A stretch of DNA of 57,056 nucleotides, taken from assembly GCA_022511205.1 (NCBI GenBank), contig JAFLRY010000009.1:1-57056 (forward strand). The letters run 5' to 3'. How positions within the stretch are numbered: the first letter of the stretch is position 1; every line of letters starts with the position of its first letter. The stretch comes from Eubacterium sp. Its GTDB lineage: Bacteria > Bacillota > Clostridia > Oscillospirales > Acutalibacteraceae. The notes under the pieces are model-generated. The model saw only the letters and a program-made list of their open reading frames with translations, searched no databases and was not told where the DNA came from. This document shows, piece by piece, positions 30,764 to 41,343 of the stretch. The position numbers and the translations under genes were made by a program.

Positions 30764-32866
30764 ATGTCAAAGCTTGTTATAGTTGAGTCGCCTGCAAAGG
30801 CAAAAAATATCAAGGGTTATCTTGGGAGAGGATACGAGGTCGTTGCCTCTATGGGTCACGTTCGTGATCTTCCCGCTGAGCGCCTGTCGGTCGATATTGA
30901 AAATAATTTCTCCCCTAAATACGAGGTCATCAAGGGAAAAGAGGATTTCGTTCAAAAATTAAAGAAAAAGGCAAGTGATGCCGAGTACGTTTACCTCGCT
31001 ACCGACCCTGATAGAGAGGGTGAAGCCATTAGCTGGCACCTTGCCACGCTTCTTGATCTTGATCTCAGCGATAAAAACCGCGTTACCTTCAACGAGATCA
31101 CCAAGCGCGGTGTAACGAGAGGTATGGAGGCTCCGCGTTCCATAGATATCGATCTTGTGGACGCCCAGCAGGCAAGGCGCATTTTAGACCGCCTTATCGG
31201 CTATAAGCTGTCTCCCTTCATCAGCCATAAGATCAGAAGAGGTCTTTCGGCGGGTCGCGTTCAGTCAGTTGCCCTTCGCCTGATCGTGGACAGGGAAGAG
31301 GAGATCCGCGCCTTCGTACCCCAGGAATACTGGTCGATAGACGCTAAATTTTCAAATCCGCCCAGCAAAAAAATCTTTTCTGCGGCGATATACAGTAAGA
31401 ACAAAAAGAAACTTAAAATAACGAGCAAAGAGCAGAGCGACGCTATTCTTGCCGATCTTGAAAACGCGGAATACATCGTTGATTCCGTGAAAAAGGGAAC
31501 GAGAAAGAAAAGTCCGACTCCGCCGTTCATCACCTCAACGCTTCAGCAGGAGGCTTCCCGCCGTCTTTCTTTTCAGGCAAGAAGAACGATGAAAGCGGCG
31601 CAGGAGCTTTACGAGGGCGTTGACGTTGCCGATATGGGTACGGTGGGTCTCATCACCTATATGAGAACGGATTCGCTTCGTATTTCCGAGGACGCCCGCG
31701 CGGCAGGAAATGAGTATATCCTCAAAACCTACGGCGAAAAATATCTGCCCAAAACGCCCAGATACTTTAAATCAAGGGGTAACGCGCAGGACGGCCACGA
31801 AGCCATCCGCCCCTCAATGCCAAACGTTACTCCCGAAATGGTAAAGGGCTCGCTCACAAGCGATCAATATAAAATATACAAACTCATTTGGGAGCGCTTT
31901 ATCGCTTCTCTTATGGAAAACTGTTTGCAGGAGACTATCAAGGTTGAGATCGCGGCCGGTGATTATATTTTCACCGCCTCCGGTTACACCGTTAAATTTG
32001 ACGGCTTCACGGCGCTTTACGAGGAGCTTAAGGACGAGGCAAGCGACGATTCCGCCGCTCCGCTTCCCGAAATCGCTCAGGGCGATAAGCTGAAGCTTAA
32101 ATCGATCCTCGGCAATCAGCATTTCACTCAGCCCCCCGCCAGGTATACCGAGGCAAGCCTTACTAAGGCGCTGGAGGAAAACGGCGTTGGCAGACCCTCA
32201 ACCTACGTTACGATAACCTCAACCATCCTCTCAAGAGAATATATCAAGAGAGAGGGCAAGCAGTTCGTTCCCACGGAGCTTGGCGAGGCTGTAACGAATC
32301 TTCTTAAGGATAAAATCCCGAATATCGTTGACGTTAGTTACACCTCTAAAATGGAGACCGATCTTGATAAGATCGACGAGGGCAACGAGGATTATATCAA
32401 TATGATCCGCCTGTATTATAACGAGTTTGAAGAACCCCTTGAGCAGGCGAAAAAGGAAATGCAGGGCGTTAAGATCAAGCTCAAGGAAGAGGAAACTGAC
32501 GAGATTTGCGAAAAATGCGGCAGAAAGATGGTAGTCAAGGTCGGCAGATTCGGCAAATTCCTTGCCTGCCCCGGCTATCCCGAATGTAAAAATACGAAGC
32601 CGCTGGTATTTAAAACGAAGGCAAAATGCCCTGAGTGCGGCGGAGAAGTCATCGAAAAGAAAACCAAGAAGGGCACTTCTTTTTATGGTTGTTCAAATTA
32701 TCCCAATTGCAACTTTATGACTTGGGATATGCCCAGCGACGAGGTTTGCCCCAAATGCGGAAAATCGCTTTTCAGAAGAAAGGGCAACGTGCTTTACTGC
32801 CCCGATAAAGAGGGCTGCGGTTTCACGAAATCCGCAACGAAGAAGAAAAAGAGTAACGAGGAATAA
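30764..32866 (+). CDS. topA: DNA topoisomerase I
   Basis: A 700-residue type IA topoisomerase relaxing negative supercoils. The Toprim domain opens with KLVIVESPAKAKNI and contains ATDPDREGEAISWHL; the catalytic tyrosine is Y299 in GLITYMRTDS. Three C-terminal C4 zinc ribbons follow (about residues 580-690): CEKCGRKM, CPECGGEV and CPKCGKSL, each completed by a later Cys pair. AAAGGAAT precedes the ATG. Its last base is the first base of the trmFO start codon. Confidence 0.98.
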   Translation: MSKLVIVESPAKAKNIKGYLGRGYEVVASMGHVRDLPAERLSVDIENNFSPKYEVIKGKEDFVQKLKKKASDAEYVYLATDPDREGEAISWHLATLLDLDLSDKNRVTFNEITKRGVTRGMEAPRSIDIDLVDAQQARRILDRLIGYKLSPFISHKIRRGLSAGRVQSVALRLIVDREEEIRAFVPQEYWSIDAKFSNPPSKKIFSAAIYSKNKKKLKITSKEQSDAILADLENAEYIVDSVKKGTRKKSPTPPFITSTLQQEASRRLSFQARRTMKAAQELYEGVDVADMGTVGLITYMRTDSLRISEDARAAGNEYILKTYGEKYLPKTPRYFKSRGNAQDGHEAIRPSMPNVTPEMVKGSLTSDQYKIYKLIWERFIASLMENCLQETIKVEIAAGDYIFTASGYTVKFDGFTALYEELKDEASDDSAAPLPEIAQGDKLKLKSILGNQHFTQPPARYTEASLTKALEENGVGRPSTYVTITSTILSREYIKREGKQFVPTELGEAVTNLLKDKIPNIVDVSYTSKMETDLDKIDEGNEDYINMIRLYYNEFEEPLEQAKKEMQGVKIKLKEEETDEICEKCGRKMVVKVGRFGKFLACPGYPECKNTKPLVFKTKAKCPECGGEVIEKKTKKGTSFYGCSNYPNCNFMTWDMPSDEVCPKCGKSLFRRKGNVLYCPDKEGCGFTKSATKKKKSNEE

Positions 32867-34155
32867 TGAAATTTGTTGTGATCGGCGCGGGTCTCGCAGG
32901 CGTTGAAGCGGCTTGGCAGATAGCCCAAAGCGGCAATAAGGTCAAGCTCATCGAGCAAAAGCCACTGAAAAAATCCCCCGCCCATAAATCGGATAATTTT
33001 GCGGAGCTCGTCTGCTCAAACTCCCTGAAGGCAAGCCGAATCGATTCCGCGGCGGGGCTTCTTAAAGAGGAAATGGCAAGGCTCGGCTCGCTGACCGTTC
33101 CCGTGGCGCGGGAATGCGCTGTCGCCGCAGGCGGCGCGCTGGCGGTGGATAGGGATATATTCTCAAACACAGTCACCGAAAGAATAAAATCTCACCCGAA
33201 TATCGAGATAGAATATACCGAGGCTCAGGAGATACCTACAGACGGCGACACGATTACGATCGTTGCCACAGGGCCTTTAACAGACGGCAAAATGAGCGAA
33301 GCGATCAAAGCCCTTTGCGGCGATTACCTTTCCTTTTACGATGCCGCTGCGCCGATCGTGACCGCTGAATCGGTCAACACAGATATCGCTTTCGGTGCTT
33401 CACGCTACGGCAGGGGCGGTGAGGACGATTACTTAAACTGCCCGTTTAATAAAGAGCAGTATGAGCGTTTCATAAACGAGCTTATCAACGCTGAGGGCGC
33501 GGTGGTTCATGATTTTGACGTTTACGAGGGCTGTATGCCCATCGAAAAGCTCGCCAAAAGAGGAACGGACGCTCCCCGCTTCGGTCCGATGAAGCCCGTC
33601 GGGCTTACCGATCCTGCAACAGGTCGCAGACCTTGGGCGGCGGTTCAGCTTAGGCGCGAAAACGCCAAGGGCAGTATCTTCAATCTCGTGGGCTTTCAGA
33701 CGAATCTGAAATTCGGCGAGCAGAAAAGAGTTTTCTCAATGATCCCCGGGCTTGAAAACGCTGAGTTCGTGCGCTACGGCGTTATGCACAGAAATTCGTT
33801 TCTCGATTCACCCAGAGTGCTGAAGGTTGATTTCAGCGTTAAAAATCAGCCAAACGTGTTTTTCGCCGGGCAGATAACCGGCGTTGAGGGTTATATGGAA
33901 TCAGCCGCTTCGGGAATCATCGCGGGCATAAACGCCGTGAGATTCGCAAACGGTATCGAGCCGTTGAAGCTGCCGAATACCACGATGATCGGCGCGCTTT
34001 CAGCATATATCAGCGATGAAACGGTGAAGAATTTCCAGCCAATGGGTGCGAATTTCGGAATACTTCCGCCCCTTGAATCAAAAATAAGGGACAAGCGCGA
34101 GCGCTACGCGGCGCTGTCCGAGAGGGCGCTTGAAGCGTTGAATTCAGCCCTCTAA
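32866..34155 (+). CDS. trmFO: Methylenetetrahydrofolate--tRNA-(uracil-5-)-methyltransferase TrmFO
   Basis: A 429-residue flavoprotein making 5-methyluridine at tRNA position 54 with methylene-THF as carbon donor. The FAD-binding VIGAGLAGVEAAWQ opens the protein; ELVCSNSLKA, EYTEAQEI and GYMESAASG are family blocks. The start overlaps topA by one base (TAATG), so translation is coupled. Its folate dependence links it metabolically to glyA and thyA in this window. Confidence 0.97.
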   Translation: MKFVVIGAGLAGVEAAWQIAQSGNKVKLIEQKPLKKSPAHKSDNFAELVCSNSLKASRIDSAAGLLKEEMARLGSLTVPVARECAVAAGGALAVDRDIFSNTVTERIKSHPNIEIEYTEAQEIPTDGDTITIVATGPLTDGKMSEAIKALCGDYLSFYDAAAPIVTAESVNTDIAFGASRYGRGGEDDYLNCPFNKEQYERFINELINAEGAVVHDFDVYEGCMPIEKLAKRGTDAPRFGPMKPVGLTDPATGRRPWAAVQLRRENAKGSIFNLVGFQTNLKFGEQKRVFSMIPGLENAEFVRYGVMHRNSFLDSPRVLKVDFSVKNQPNVFFAGQITGVEGYMESAASGIIAGINAVRFANGIEPLKLPNTTMIGALSAYISDETVKNFQPMGANFGILPPLESKIRDKRERYAALSERALEALNSAL

Positions 34156-34175
34156 CCCCTAAAAGGAGTAAAAAG

Positions 34176-35174
34176 ATGAAAATTATAGTTGACGCGTTCG
34201 GCGGAGATAACGCTCCCCTTGAAATACTGAAGGGCGCGATGCTCGCCGTTGACGAATACGGTATAGACGTTGTTTTAACGGGCGATGAGGCGAAAATCCT
34301 TGAATGCGCGAAACAGAATAATATCGAGCTTAAAAACACAGAGATAGTGAACACCTTGGGCGTTATCGATATGCACGATGACGCGAAGGTGGTGCTTAAG
34401 GAAAAGGCGGATTCCAGCATGGGGCTTGGCTTTCGTCTGCTGAACGAGGGCAAGGGCGACGCCTTCGTTTCAGCGGGAAGCACTGCGGCGATCACCGTTG
34501 GCGCAACGCTTATCACAAAGCGTATCAAGGGCGTTAAAAGGCCATGTATCGCCTCCGTTATGCCCAGCGCCGATAAGCCTTTTCTGCTTCTCGACTGCGG
34601 CGCGAACGCGGAGTGCAGAGCGGAATTTCTTTATCAGTTCGGCGCTATGGGAAGCCTTTATATGCAGAAGATTTTAAAGGTTGAAAACCCGCGCGTTGCC
34701 CTTGCCAACAACGGCGAGGAGGAAACGAAAGGCACTCCCGTAGTTAAAGAAGCGTATGAAATGATGAAAAACGCCGATTATAATTTTGTGGGAAATATCG
34801 AAGGCAGGCAGATACCTTTCGGTGACGCGGACGTTGTGGTAGCCGACGGCTTTACGGGCAATCTTATTCTCAAAACCTACGAGGGCGTTGCCAAGGTGCT
34901 GATGAACGGCATCAAGGATATTTTCTATAAAAATCTTTTGACGAAAATCTCCGCTCTCGGCGTTATGAGCGGAATAAATGAAATGAAAAAGCAGTTTGAT
35001 TATAAGGAATACGGCGGCGCGGTTATGCTGGGCGTGAAGAAGCCGGTAGTTAAGGCTCACGGCTCGGCGGATGCCCGCACCTTTAAAAACGCGATTAAGC
35101 AGGCAGTATGGTTTTTGGAAAACGATCTGATAAACGAAATGGAAAAGGCGTTTGATAAAGAAAATGAGCAGTGA
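34176..35174 (+). CDS. plsX: Phosphate acyltransferase PlsX
   Basis: A 332-residue enzyme converting acyl-ACP to acyl phosphate for phospholipid synthesis. Signatures: the start KIIVDAFGGDNAPLEILKGA, GFVSAGSTAA-like DAFVSAGSTAAITVG, LLDCGANAEC and VADGFTGNLILKTYEG. AAAAGGAG precedes the ATG. In many Firmicutes plsX is followed by fabD/fabG or acpP; here rnc follows directly and overlaps its end by 11 bases. Confidence 0.97.
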   Translation: MKIIVDAFGGDNAPLEILKGAMLAVDEYGIDVVLTGDEAKILECAKQNNIELKNTEIVNTLGVIDMHDDAKVVLKEKADSSMGLGFRLLNEGKGDAFVSAGSTAAITVGATLITKRIKGVKRPCIASVMPSADKPFLLLDCGANAECRAEFLYQFGAMGSLYMQKILKVENPRVALANNGEEETKGTPVVKEAYEMMKNADYNFVGNIEGRQIPFGDADVVVADGFTGNLILKTYEGVAKVLMNGIKDIFYKNLLTKISALGVMSGINEMKKQFDYKEYGGAVMLGVKKPVVKAHGSADARTFKNAIKQAVWFLENDLINEMEKAFDKENEQ

Positions 35175-35847
35175 TTTTAAAAATCTTGAAGAAAAAATCG
35201 AATATGAATTCAAGGACAAGTCCCTTTTAAAAGAAGCGCTTACCCATTCTAGCTACGCTAATGAAATGCGAAACGGCGTAAAATGCAACGAGCGTATGGA
35301 ATTTCTCGGCGACGCGGTGCTATCGATCGTCACGGCAGAGCTTCTCTACACGAAATTCCCCGATATGCCCGAGGGCGAGCTTTCTAAGCTTCGTTCAAGC
35401 CTTGTTTGCACTGCTGAGCTTTCGGGCTTCGCAAGGGAAATAGACCTCGGCGAGTATCTGTTTCTCGGCAAGGGAGAGGCGAATACGGGCGGCAAGGATC
35501 GTCCGTCTATTCTTGAAAACGCGTTTGAAGCGCTGATTGCCGCCATTTATCTTGACGGCGGCATGGAGCCTGCCAAGGCGCATATCCTGCGATTCCTTAA
35601 CGGCGCACTTGAAAATCACAATATCAATTTCAAGGATTATAAAACGGCGCTTCAGGAGATCGTTCAGCAAAATCCCGATGAAACGCTCAACTACGTTATC
35701 GTCGGCGAAAGCGGACCCGACCATGATAAGCGCTTTGAGGTTGAGGTGCATCTCAATTCAAACGTGATCGGCAGAGGAATCGGTAAAAGCAAAAAACAGG
35801 CGGAGCAGGCGGCGGCAAAAGAGGCGCTGCAGCTGATGGGCATATGA
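35164..35847 (+). CDS. rnc: Ribonuclease III
   Basis: A 227-residue endonuclease for double-stranded RNA (rRNA processing, antisense-RNA decay). The signature ERMEFLGDAVL lies at about residues 43-53 with catalytic Glu/Asp residues. RPSILENAFEALIAAIYLDGG completes the metal site, and a dsRNA-binding domain (about 153-226) ends the protein. ATG at 35164 lies inside plsX; a TTG at 35152 is the alternative. It would be the natural nuclease for the sense/antisense pair at 10620-10924. Confidence 0.96.
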   Translation: MSSDFKNLEEKIEYEFKDKSLLKEALTHSSYANEMRNGVKCNERMEFLGDAVLSIVTAELLYTKFPDMPEGELSKLRSSLVCTAELSGFAREIDLGEYLFLGKGEANTGGKDRPSILENAFEALIAAIYLDGGMEPAKAHILRFLNGALENHNINFKDYKTALQEIVQQNPDETLNYVIVGESGPDHDKRFEVEVHLNSNVIGRGIGKSKKQAEQAAAKEALQLMGI

Positions 35848-36833
35848 AAAAGGGCAATATTTCGATCTTCGTTCCCCATAGCGGCTGCCCGCAAAAATGC
35901 TCCTTTTGCAATCAGAATACGATCACGGGGCATGATGTTGCTCCGAGCGCAAACGATGTGGCAAACGCAGTTGAAACGGCTTTGAAAACGGAGGGCTACG
36001 AGTTTGAGATCGCCTTTTTCGGCGGCTCGTTCACCGCGATAGACAGGGATTATATGATCTCACTCCTCGAAGCGGCTAAGCCATATGTTGAAAGCGGCGC
36101 GGTAACGGGTATCCGCTGCTCTACAAGACCCGATTGCGTGGACGAGGAAACGCTTGATATTTTGAAAGAATACGGCGTTACGGCGATTGAGCTGGGCGCG
36201 CAGAGTATGGATGACGGCGTTTTGATCAAAAATCTCCGCGGTCATACCGCCGAGGACGTCAGAAGCGCCTCAAGGCTTGTAAAAAAATACGGCTTTGAGC
36301 TTGGGTTACAGATGATGACGGGGCTTTACGGCTCAACCCGTGAGCTTGATATTTATTCGGCGCGCGAGATTATCAGCTTAGAGCCGAAAACGGTGAGAAT
36401 ATATCCCACCGTGGTACTTAAAAATACTTATCTCGCAAGGCTTTTAGAGAGCGGAAAATACGTTCCCGATACGCTTGAGGGAACCGTTTCCCTTTGCGCT
36501 CGGCTCGTTCCTATGTTTGAGGAGCGGAACATAAAAATAATCCGCCTTGGGCTTCATTCAAGCGATGACGTTAAAGAAAATATGCTGGGCGGAGGGTATC
36601 ACGAAAGCCTTGGGGAGCTTGTTCAATCAAGAATTTTGCTGAATAAAATTCTTGAAAATCCCGCATGGGAATACACTGTTTATATCAATAAAAAGACCCT
36701 TTCAAAGCTGAAGGGCAATAAAAAAGCAAATATCACGGCGCTTGAAAACGCCGGTTACAGAATAGAAATCTTATTTGATGATTCGCTTAATGCGAATGAA
36801 TTGAGGTTAGAGAATGGTATTAAGAACTCTTGA
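35844..36833 (+). CDS. Radical SAM protein (Elp3-like subgroup)
   Basis: A 329-residue radical SAM enzyme. The [4Fe-4S] cysteines are C15, C19 and C22 (CPQKCSFC), followed by FFGGSFTAIDR and IRCSTRPDC, as in the Elp3/YhcC-like group. No C-terminal acetyltransferase domain is present, so it is not a full Elp3. It overlaps rnc by ATGA and smc by 20 bases; the rnc-radical SAM-smc order is common in Clostridia. Reaction unknown; tRNA modification is a guess from the family. Confidence 0.88.
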   Translation: MKKGNISIFVPHSGCPQKCSFCNQNTITGHDVAPSANDVANAVETALKTEGYEFEIAFFGGSFTAIDRDYMISLLEAAKPYVESGAVTGIRCSTRPDCVDEETLDILKEYGVTAIELGAQSMDDGVLIKNLRGHTAEDVRSASRLVKKYGFELGLQMMTGLYGSTRELDIYSAREIISLEPKTVRIYPTVVLKNTYLARLLESGKYVPDTLEGTVSLCARLVPMFEERNIKIIRLGLHSSDDVKENMLGGGYHESLGELVQSRILLNKILENPAWEYTVYINKKTLSKLKGNKKANITALENAGYRIEILFDDSLNANELRLENGIKNS

Positions 36834-39800
36834 AATGCAGGGCTTTAAGTCTTTCCCCGATAAGACCGAGTTGAATTTCGGCAAAGGAATAACTGCGATC
36901 GTAGGGCCTAACGGCTCGGGAAAAAGTAATATTGCGGACGCGGTTCGCTGGGTTCTCGGCGAAACCTCCACGAAATCCCTCAGAGGCGCAAAAATGGAGG
37001 ACGTTATTTTCGGCGGAACTTCATCACGAAAGCCCATAGGCTTCGCGCAGGTCAAGCTCACTCTCGATAACAGCGACGGCGTGCTTAGGGACAGGGGCGA
37101 GATCGTCACCGTCTCCCGCCGTTATTACAGAAGCGGCGAAAGCGAATATAAAATAGACGGCGAGCTTGTAAGACGCCGCGATATTCACGAGCTTTTTATG
37201 GATACAGGTCTCGGCGCGGACGGCTATTCAATGGTTGGCCAGGGCAAGATCGATTCCATCATATCCGCCAAAAATGAGGACAGGCGCGAGCTTTTTGAGG
37301 AAGCCGCGGGAATTTCACGTTTTCGTCACAAGAGAACTGACGCGCAGAAAAGGCTCGATCAGGCGCAGGAAAACCTCGTTCGCCTGCTGGATATTTTAGG
37401 CGAGCTTGAAAGCAGAGTGGGCCCTCTTAAGGAGCAGAGCGAAAAAGCCGCGAAATTCCTCGAGCTTTCCGCTGAAAAGAAAACGCTTGATATAGGCGTA
37501 TGGCTTCATAAGATAAACAGATTCACCAATTCTCTTCGTGAGCAGGAGCATAAACTGGATGCCGCAAACGCCTCTTACGAGATATGCGAAAAGGAAATTG
37601 AAGCCATCGGCGTTGAAATCGAACAGTTAGCCGATGATATCGCCAAGATCAACACTCAGATAGAGGAAGCAAGGGCAAAGGGCGCACAGAGCGAGGAGGA
37701 AGCCCTTCGCAAGGACGGCGAGGCTTCTGTTTTAGAGGCAACGCTAACCCACAATAACGAGACCATAAGCAGGCTTAAGGAGGATATTTCCGCCGCTTCG
37801 CAGGGCAATCTTTCCATAGACGCGCAGATCAAAGAGCGCGAAGGCTTTATTGAGGAAAGCGCTGTAAAGCACTGTAAAAAGAGCGATGAGCTTGCGGCTG
37901 TTACGAAGGAACTGGAGGAGCTTTCTTCATCTGACGAGGAGTTCTCCAAAATATCAATGGAGCTCAATCAGCAGATAACCGCGCTGACCTTTAAGCTTAC
38001 CGACTGCCGCGTTAAAGCCTCCGCCGCGAAATCAAGCATTGAGGAGATCGAAGTCCGCAGAGGTACGGTTGATGAGAGCATAAGCGCAATCAACAAAGAG
38101 CTTGAAATCGAGCGGGCGCGCAAGGCCGAAAGTGATGAAAATCTCAAATTTTTAAATCAGCGCATTGACGAGAACAACAATTCAATGAGTGGCTATCAGC
38201 TTAAGGTCAAGAGCAAGAACGACAGGGCGAATAAGATAAAAGAAAGCCTTGATCGTGTCAGCAGAAGCCTTGAGGAAAAACAGTCAAGAGCGAGAATGCT
38301 TTCCGATCTTGAAAAGAATATGGAGGGCTATTCCGGGGCAGTTAAAGCTGTTATGCGCCAGTCCGCGGCGAAGGCGCTCGGCGGTATCCACGGCCCTGTT
38401 TCTCAGCTTATTCAGGTGGAAAACGAGTATTCAACAGCTATTGAGGTCGCCCTCGGCGCGGCGATGCAGAATATCGTAACCACCAATGAGGCAGACGCGA
38501 AAAGAGCGATTTACTATCTGAAAAATAACAATCTCGGCAGAGCAACCTTTTTACCTATATCCAATATCAAGGGCAGAAGCCTTGACGAAAGCGGGCTTGA
38601 CGATAATTTCGGCTTCATCGCGATCGCTTCCGATTTAGTAAGCTGTGACGGTAAATATGCTGAAATTATAAGCAATCTGCTCTCCCGTGTGGTAGTCGTT
38701 GACGATATGGATTGCGCGATCGGTATTGCCAAGAAATATAAAAACAGATTTAAAATCGTTACGCTGGACGGGCAGGTTATGAACCCCGGCGGCTCAATGA
38801 CGGGCGGCAGCGGCGCGAAGGGCGCGGGCATTCTTTCCCGCGCGAATATGATAGAAGAATTAAACGAGGAAGCGGCAAAGTTTTCAAAAGAGGCGCAGGA
38901 GCTGTCATCTCAGCTGAAAACCGCCTCAGAAGAAGCGCGCCGTGCGGAGGCGGAGTTGCAGGCGGCTGAAGCAGATTTACAGACTGCAAAAGAGGAGCTT
39001 ATCCGAGCCGAGGGCGAGGACAAGCTGATTTCCGATAAGTTAGCTTCCGTTGAAGCGCAGAAGCAGTCCCTTGAAGATGAAAAGGTGAATGCAAACGGAA
39101 GAATTGCCGCCTTGCAAAAAGAGCTTGAAAGCGCGGAAAAAGAAACCGCATCAGTTCAGACAGAAATAGACGAAACGCAGGCAAAGCTTTCGGCTGTATC
39201 AAGCGATGCCCAGAGCGTTGCCGATAAGCGAGAGGAGCTTCGCGGAAAGACCGAGGAGATAAGGCTCGATATCGTTTCCATTGAGAGAGACACGGCGGCG
39301 GCTAAGCTTGCGGTTCAGGAGCTTATTCAGCGCAAGTCTGACCAGAGCGGCAGAGTAAAATCTATTGAAGATGAGATCGCGGATATCGCGAGCAAAAACG
39401 ATGCGCTTTCAGCCGAGATCGCCGCTATCAAGGCGCAGGCGGAGGAATTCCGCAGGCAGGCGCAGGGCGTTGGCGTTGATATTTCCGATAAGATCGAAAG
39501 CAGAAATGCTTTTGAAAAGCGCTCCGGAGAGCTTCGCGTTTTAGAGCGTAACAAGATAAACGAGCGTGAGGGCGTTTCGGCTGAAATCGTCCGACTTGAC
39601 GAGCGCAAGATCGCCATGCGCAAGGAGTATGACGAGCTCAACGATATGCTATTTGAGCAGTATGAGCTGACGAAGCGCGAGGCGGAAAATCTTAACATAG
39701 TTATTGAGGATATTGGCGAAGCGAAAAGACGTCTTAATGAGATCAAGCTTGCCATTAAAAAGCTGGGCTCAATAAACGTTGGCGCTGTTGAGGAGTACAA

Positions 39801-40383
39801 AGAGGTATCCCAGAGATACGAATTCCTTAAAGAGCAGATAGACGATATTGAGAAGTCAAAGGCTGAGCTAAACAGGATAATCGACGATCTCACAGCCTCA
39901 ATGAGCGAAAAATTCCTCACTCAGTTCAATAAGATAAATAAGGAATTCAACGAATCGTTTACTGATTTCTTCGGCGGCGGCAAGGGCGAGATCGTGCTTG
40001 AAGAGCCTGATAACTGCCTTGAATGCCCGATAGAAATTAAAATCCAGCCGCCCGGAAAATCGGTGCAGAACATCAATCTGTTCTCCGGCGGAGAAAAATC
40101 CCTTGCGGCCCTGGCGCTTCTTTTCAGCGTGCTTAAGGTAATGCCCTCACCGTTTTGTATTTACGATGAGGTTGAAGCGGCGCTTGATGACGTTAACGTT
40201 GAGCGCTTCGCCAAGTATATGCGCAAAATGACGGATAACACTCAGTTTATTTCGATCACCCACCGCCGCGGCACGATGGAGGAGGCAGACGTTCTCTACG
40301 GTGTAACGATGCAGGAAAAGGGCGTTTCTAAGCTTCTGGAGCTTCAAACGGCGGAGCTTGCCGCAAGCATGGGGCTTGAATAG
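36814..40383 (+). CDS. smc: Chromosome segregation protein SMC
   Basis: A 1189-residue SMC ATPase that organises the chromosome as a dimer with ScpA/ScpB. The N-terminal head has Walker A GPNGSGKSN (31-39). Two long coiled coils flank a hinge (about residues 515-640, containing GGIHGPVSQLIQVE). The C-terminal head has the signature NLFSGGEKSLAALALL and Walker B CIYDEVEAALDD. Length is typical. The start lies 20 bases inside the radical SAM gene. ftsY follows after 38 bases, the usual smc-ftsY pairing. Confidence 0.98.
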   Translation: MVLRTLEMQGFKSFPDKTELNFGKGITAIVGPNGSGKSNIADAVRWVLGETSTKSLRGAKMEDVIFGGTSSRKPIGFAQVKLTLDNSDGVLRDRGEIVTVSRRYYRSGESEYKIDGELVRRRDIHELFMDTGLGADGYSMVGQGKIDSIISAKNEDRRELFEEAAGISRFRHKRTDAQKRLDQAQENLVRLLDILGELESRVGPLKEQSEKAAKFLELSAEKKTLDIGVWLHKINRFTNSLREQEHKLDAANASYEICEKEIEAIGVEIEQLADDIAKINTQIEEARAKGAQSEEEALRKDGEASVLEATLTHNNETISRLKEDISAASQGNLSIDAQIKEREGFIEESAVKHCKKSDELAAVTKELEELSSSDEEFSKISMELNQQITALTFKLTDCRVKASAAKSSIEEIEVRRGTVDESISAINKELEIERARKAESDENLKFLNQRIDENNNSMSGYQLKVKSKNDRANKIKESLDRVSRSLEEKQSRARMLSDLEKNMEGYSGAVKAVMRQSAAKALGGIHGPVSQLIQVENEYSTAIEVALGAAMQNIVTTNEADAKRAIYYLKNNNLGRATFLPISNIKGRSLDESGLDDNFGFIAIASDLVSCDGKYAEIISNLLSRVVVVDDMDCAIGIAKKYKNRFKIVTLDGQVMNPGGSMTGGSGAKGAGILSRANMIEELNEEAAKFSKEAQELSSQLKTASEEARRAEAELQAAEADLQTAKEELIRAEGEDKLISDKLASVEAQKQSLEDEKVNANGRIAALQKELESAEKETASVQTEIDETQAKLSAVSSDAQSVADKREELRGKTEEIRLDIVSIERDTAAAKLAVQELIQRKSDQSGRVKSIEDEIADIASKNDALSAEIAAIKAQAEEFRRQAQGVGVDISDKIESRNAFEKRSGELRVLERNKINEREGVSAEIVRLDERKIAMRKEYDELNDMLFEQYELTKREAENLNIVIEDIGEAKRRLNEIKLAIKKLGSINVGAVEEYKEVSQRYEFLKEQIDDIEKSKAELNRIIDDLTASMSEKFLTQFNKINKEFNESFTDFFGGGKGEIVLEEPDNCLECPIEIKIQPPGKSVQNINLFSGGEKSLAALALLFSVLKVMPSPFCIYDEVEAALDDVNVERFAKYMRKMTDNTQFISITHRRGTMEEADVLYGVTMQEKGVSKLLELQTAELAASMGLE

Positions 40384-40421
40384 AATAGACGCGATTTTAC
40401 ATAATTCACATAGGAGTAGTT

Positions 40422-41339
40422 ATGGGAATATTTGATAAATTTTTTAAAGGCTTAAAAAAGACGAGAGAAGAGGGTTTAACCGCTCAGCTTGACGAGGTTA
40501 TGGAATCCTACGATAAGATAACCGATGAGCTTTTCGAGGAGCTGGAGGAGATCCTCATTATGGGCGACGTGGGCTTTCCCACCGCCGAAAAGATCATCAA
40601 AAGCCTAAAGGAAAAGGTTGAAAACGACAGGATAAAGGAAGTTCCTCAGGTGCGTGAAACCTTAAAGGATATCGTTTCGGGTATCGTTTGGGGCGGTAGC
40701 TACTTGAAGCTTCGCACGAAGCCCTCCGTTATCCTTGTTATCGGCGTGAACGGAGTTGGAAAAACCACCACCATCGGCAAGCTTGCCTTAAGACTTAAGG
40801 AGCAGGGCAGAAGCGTTATTCTCGGCGCAGCCGATACCTTCCGCGCCGCCGCTATCGAACAGCTTCAGGTCTGGGCAGACAGGGCAGAGGTCGATCTTAT
40901 CAAATCAGCGGAGGGTTCCGATCCTGCTTCGGTAGTATTCGATACGATTCAGGCAGGTAAAGCGAGAAACGCGGACGTTATAATTGTCGACACCGCCGGC
41001 AGGCTTCACAATAAGAAAAATCTTATGGATGAGCTCAACAAGATCAGGCGCGTTATTGACCGTGAGCTTCCCGACGCTTCAAAAGAGGTTCTTTTGGTGC
41101 TTGACGCCACCACGGGGCAGAATGCCGTTAATCAAGCTAAGGATTTCAAAGAGGCAGCAGGCATTTCGGGAATCATCCTCACGAAGCTGGACGGCACGGC
41201 AAAGGGCGGCGTAGTTCTCGCTATCAACAACGAGCTTGACGTTCCCGTTAAATTCATCGGCGTTGGCGAGCAGATAGACGATCTTCAGCCCTTTGACGCG
41301 GACGCTTTCGCGGCGGGCTTATTCGGTGACGAGGTTTAA
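40422..41339 (+). CDS. ftsY: Signal recognition particle receptor FtsY
   Basis: A 305-residue SRP GTPase that docks ribosome-nascent chains at the membrane with Ffh. The helical N domain (about 1-95) is followed by the NG domain with the P-loop GVNGVGKTT (108-116), [23 protein letters not shown] and [10 protein letters not shown]. The acidic A domain of E. coli FtsY is absent, as usual in Gram-positives. TAGGAG precedes the ATG. Confidence 0.97.
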   Translation: MGIFDKFFKGLKKTREEGLTAQLDEVMESYDKITDELFEELEEILIMGDVGFPTAEKIIKSLKEKVENDRIKEVPQVRETLKDIVSGIVWGGSYLKLRTKPSVILVIGVNGVGKTTTIGKLALRLKEQGRSVILGAADTFRAAAIEQLQVWADRAEVDLIKSAEGSDPASVVFDTIQAGKARNADVIIVDTAGRLHNKKNLMDELNKIRRVIDRELPDASKEVLLVLDATTGQNAVNQAKDFKEAAGISGIILTKLDGTAKGGVVLAINNELDVPVKFIGVGEQIDDLQPFDADAFAAGLFGDEV

Positions 41340-41343
41340 ATAT

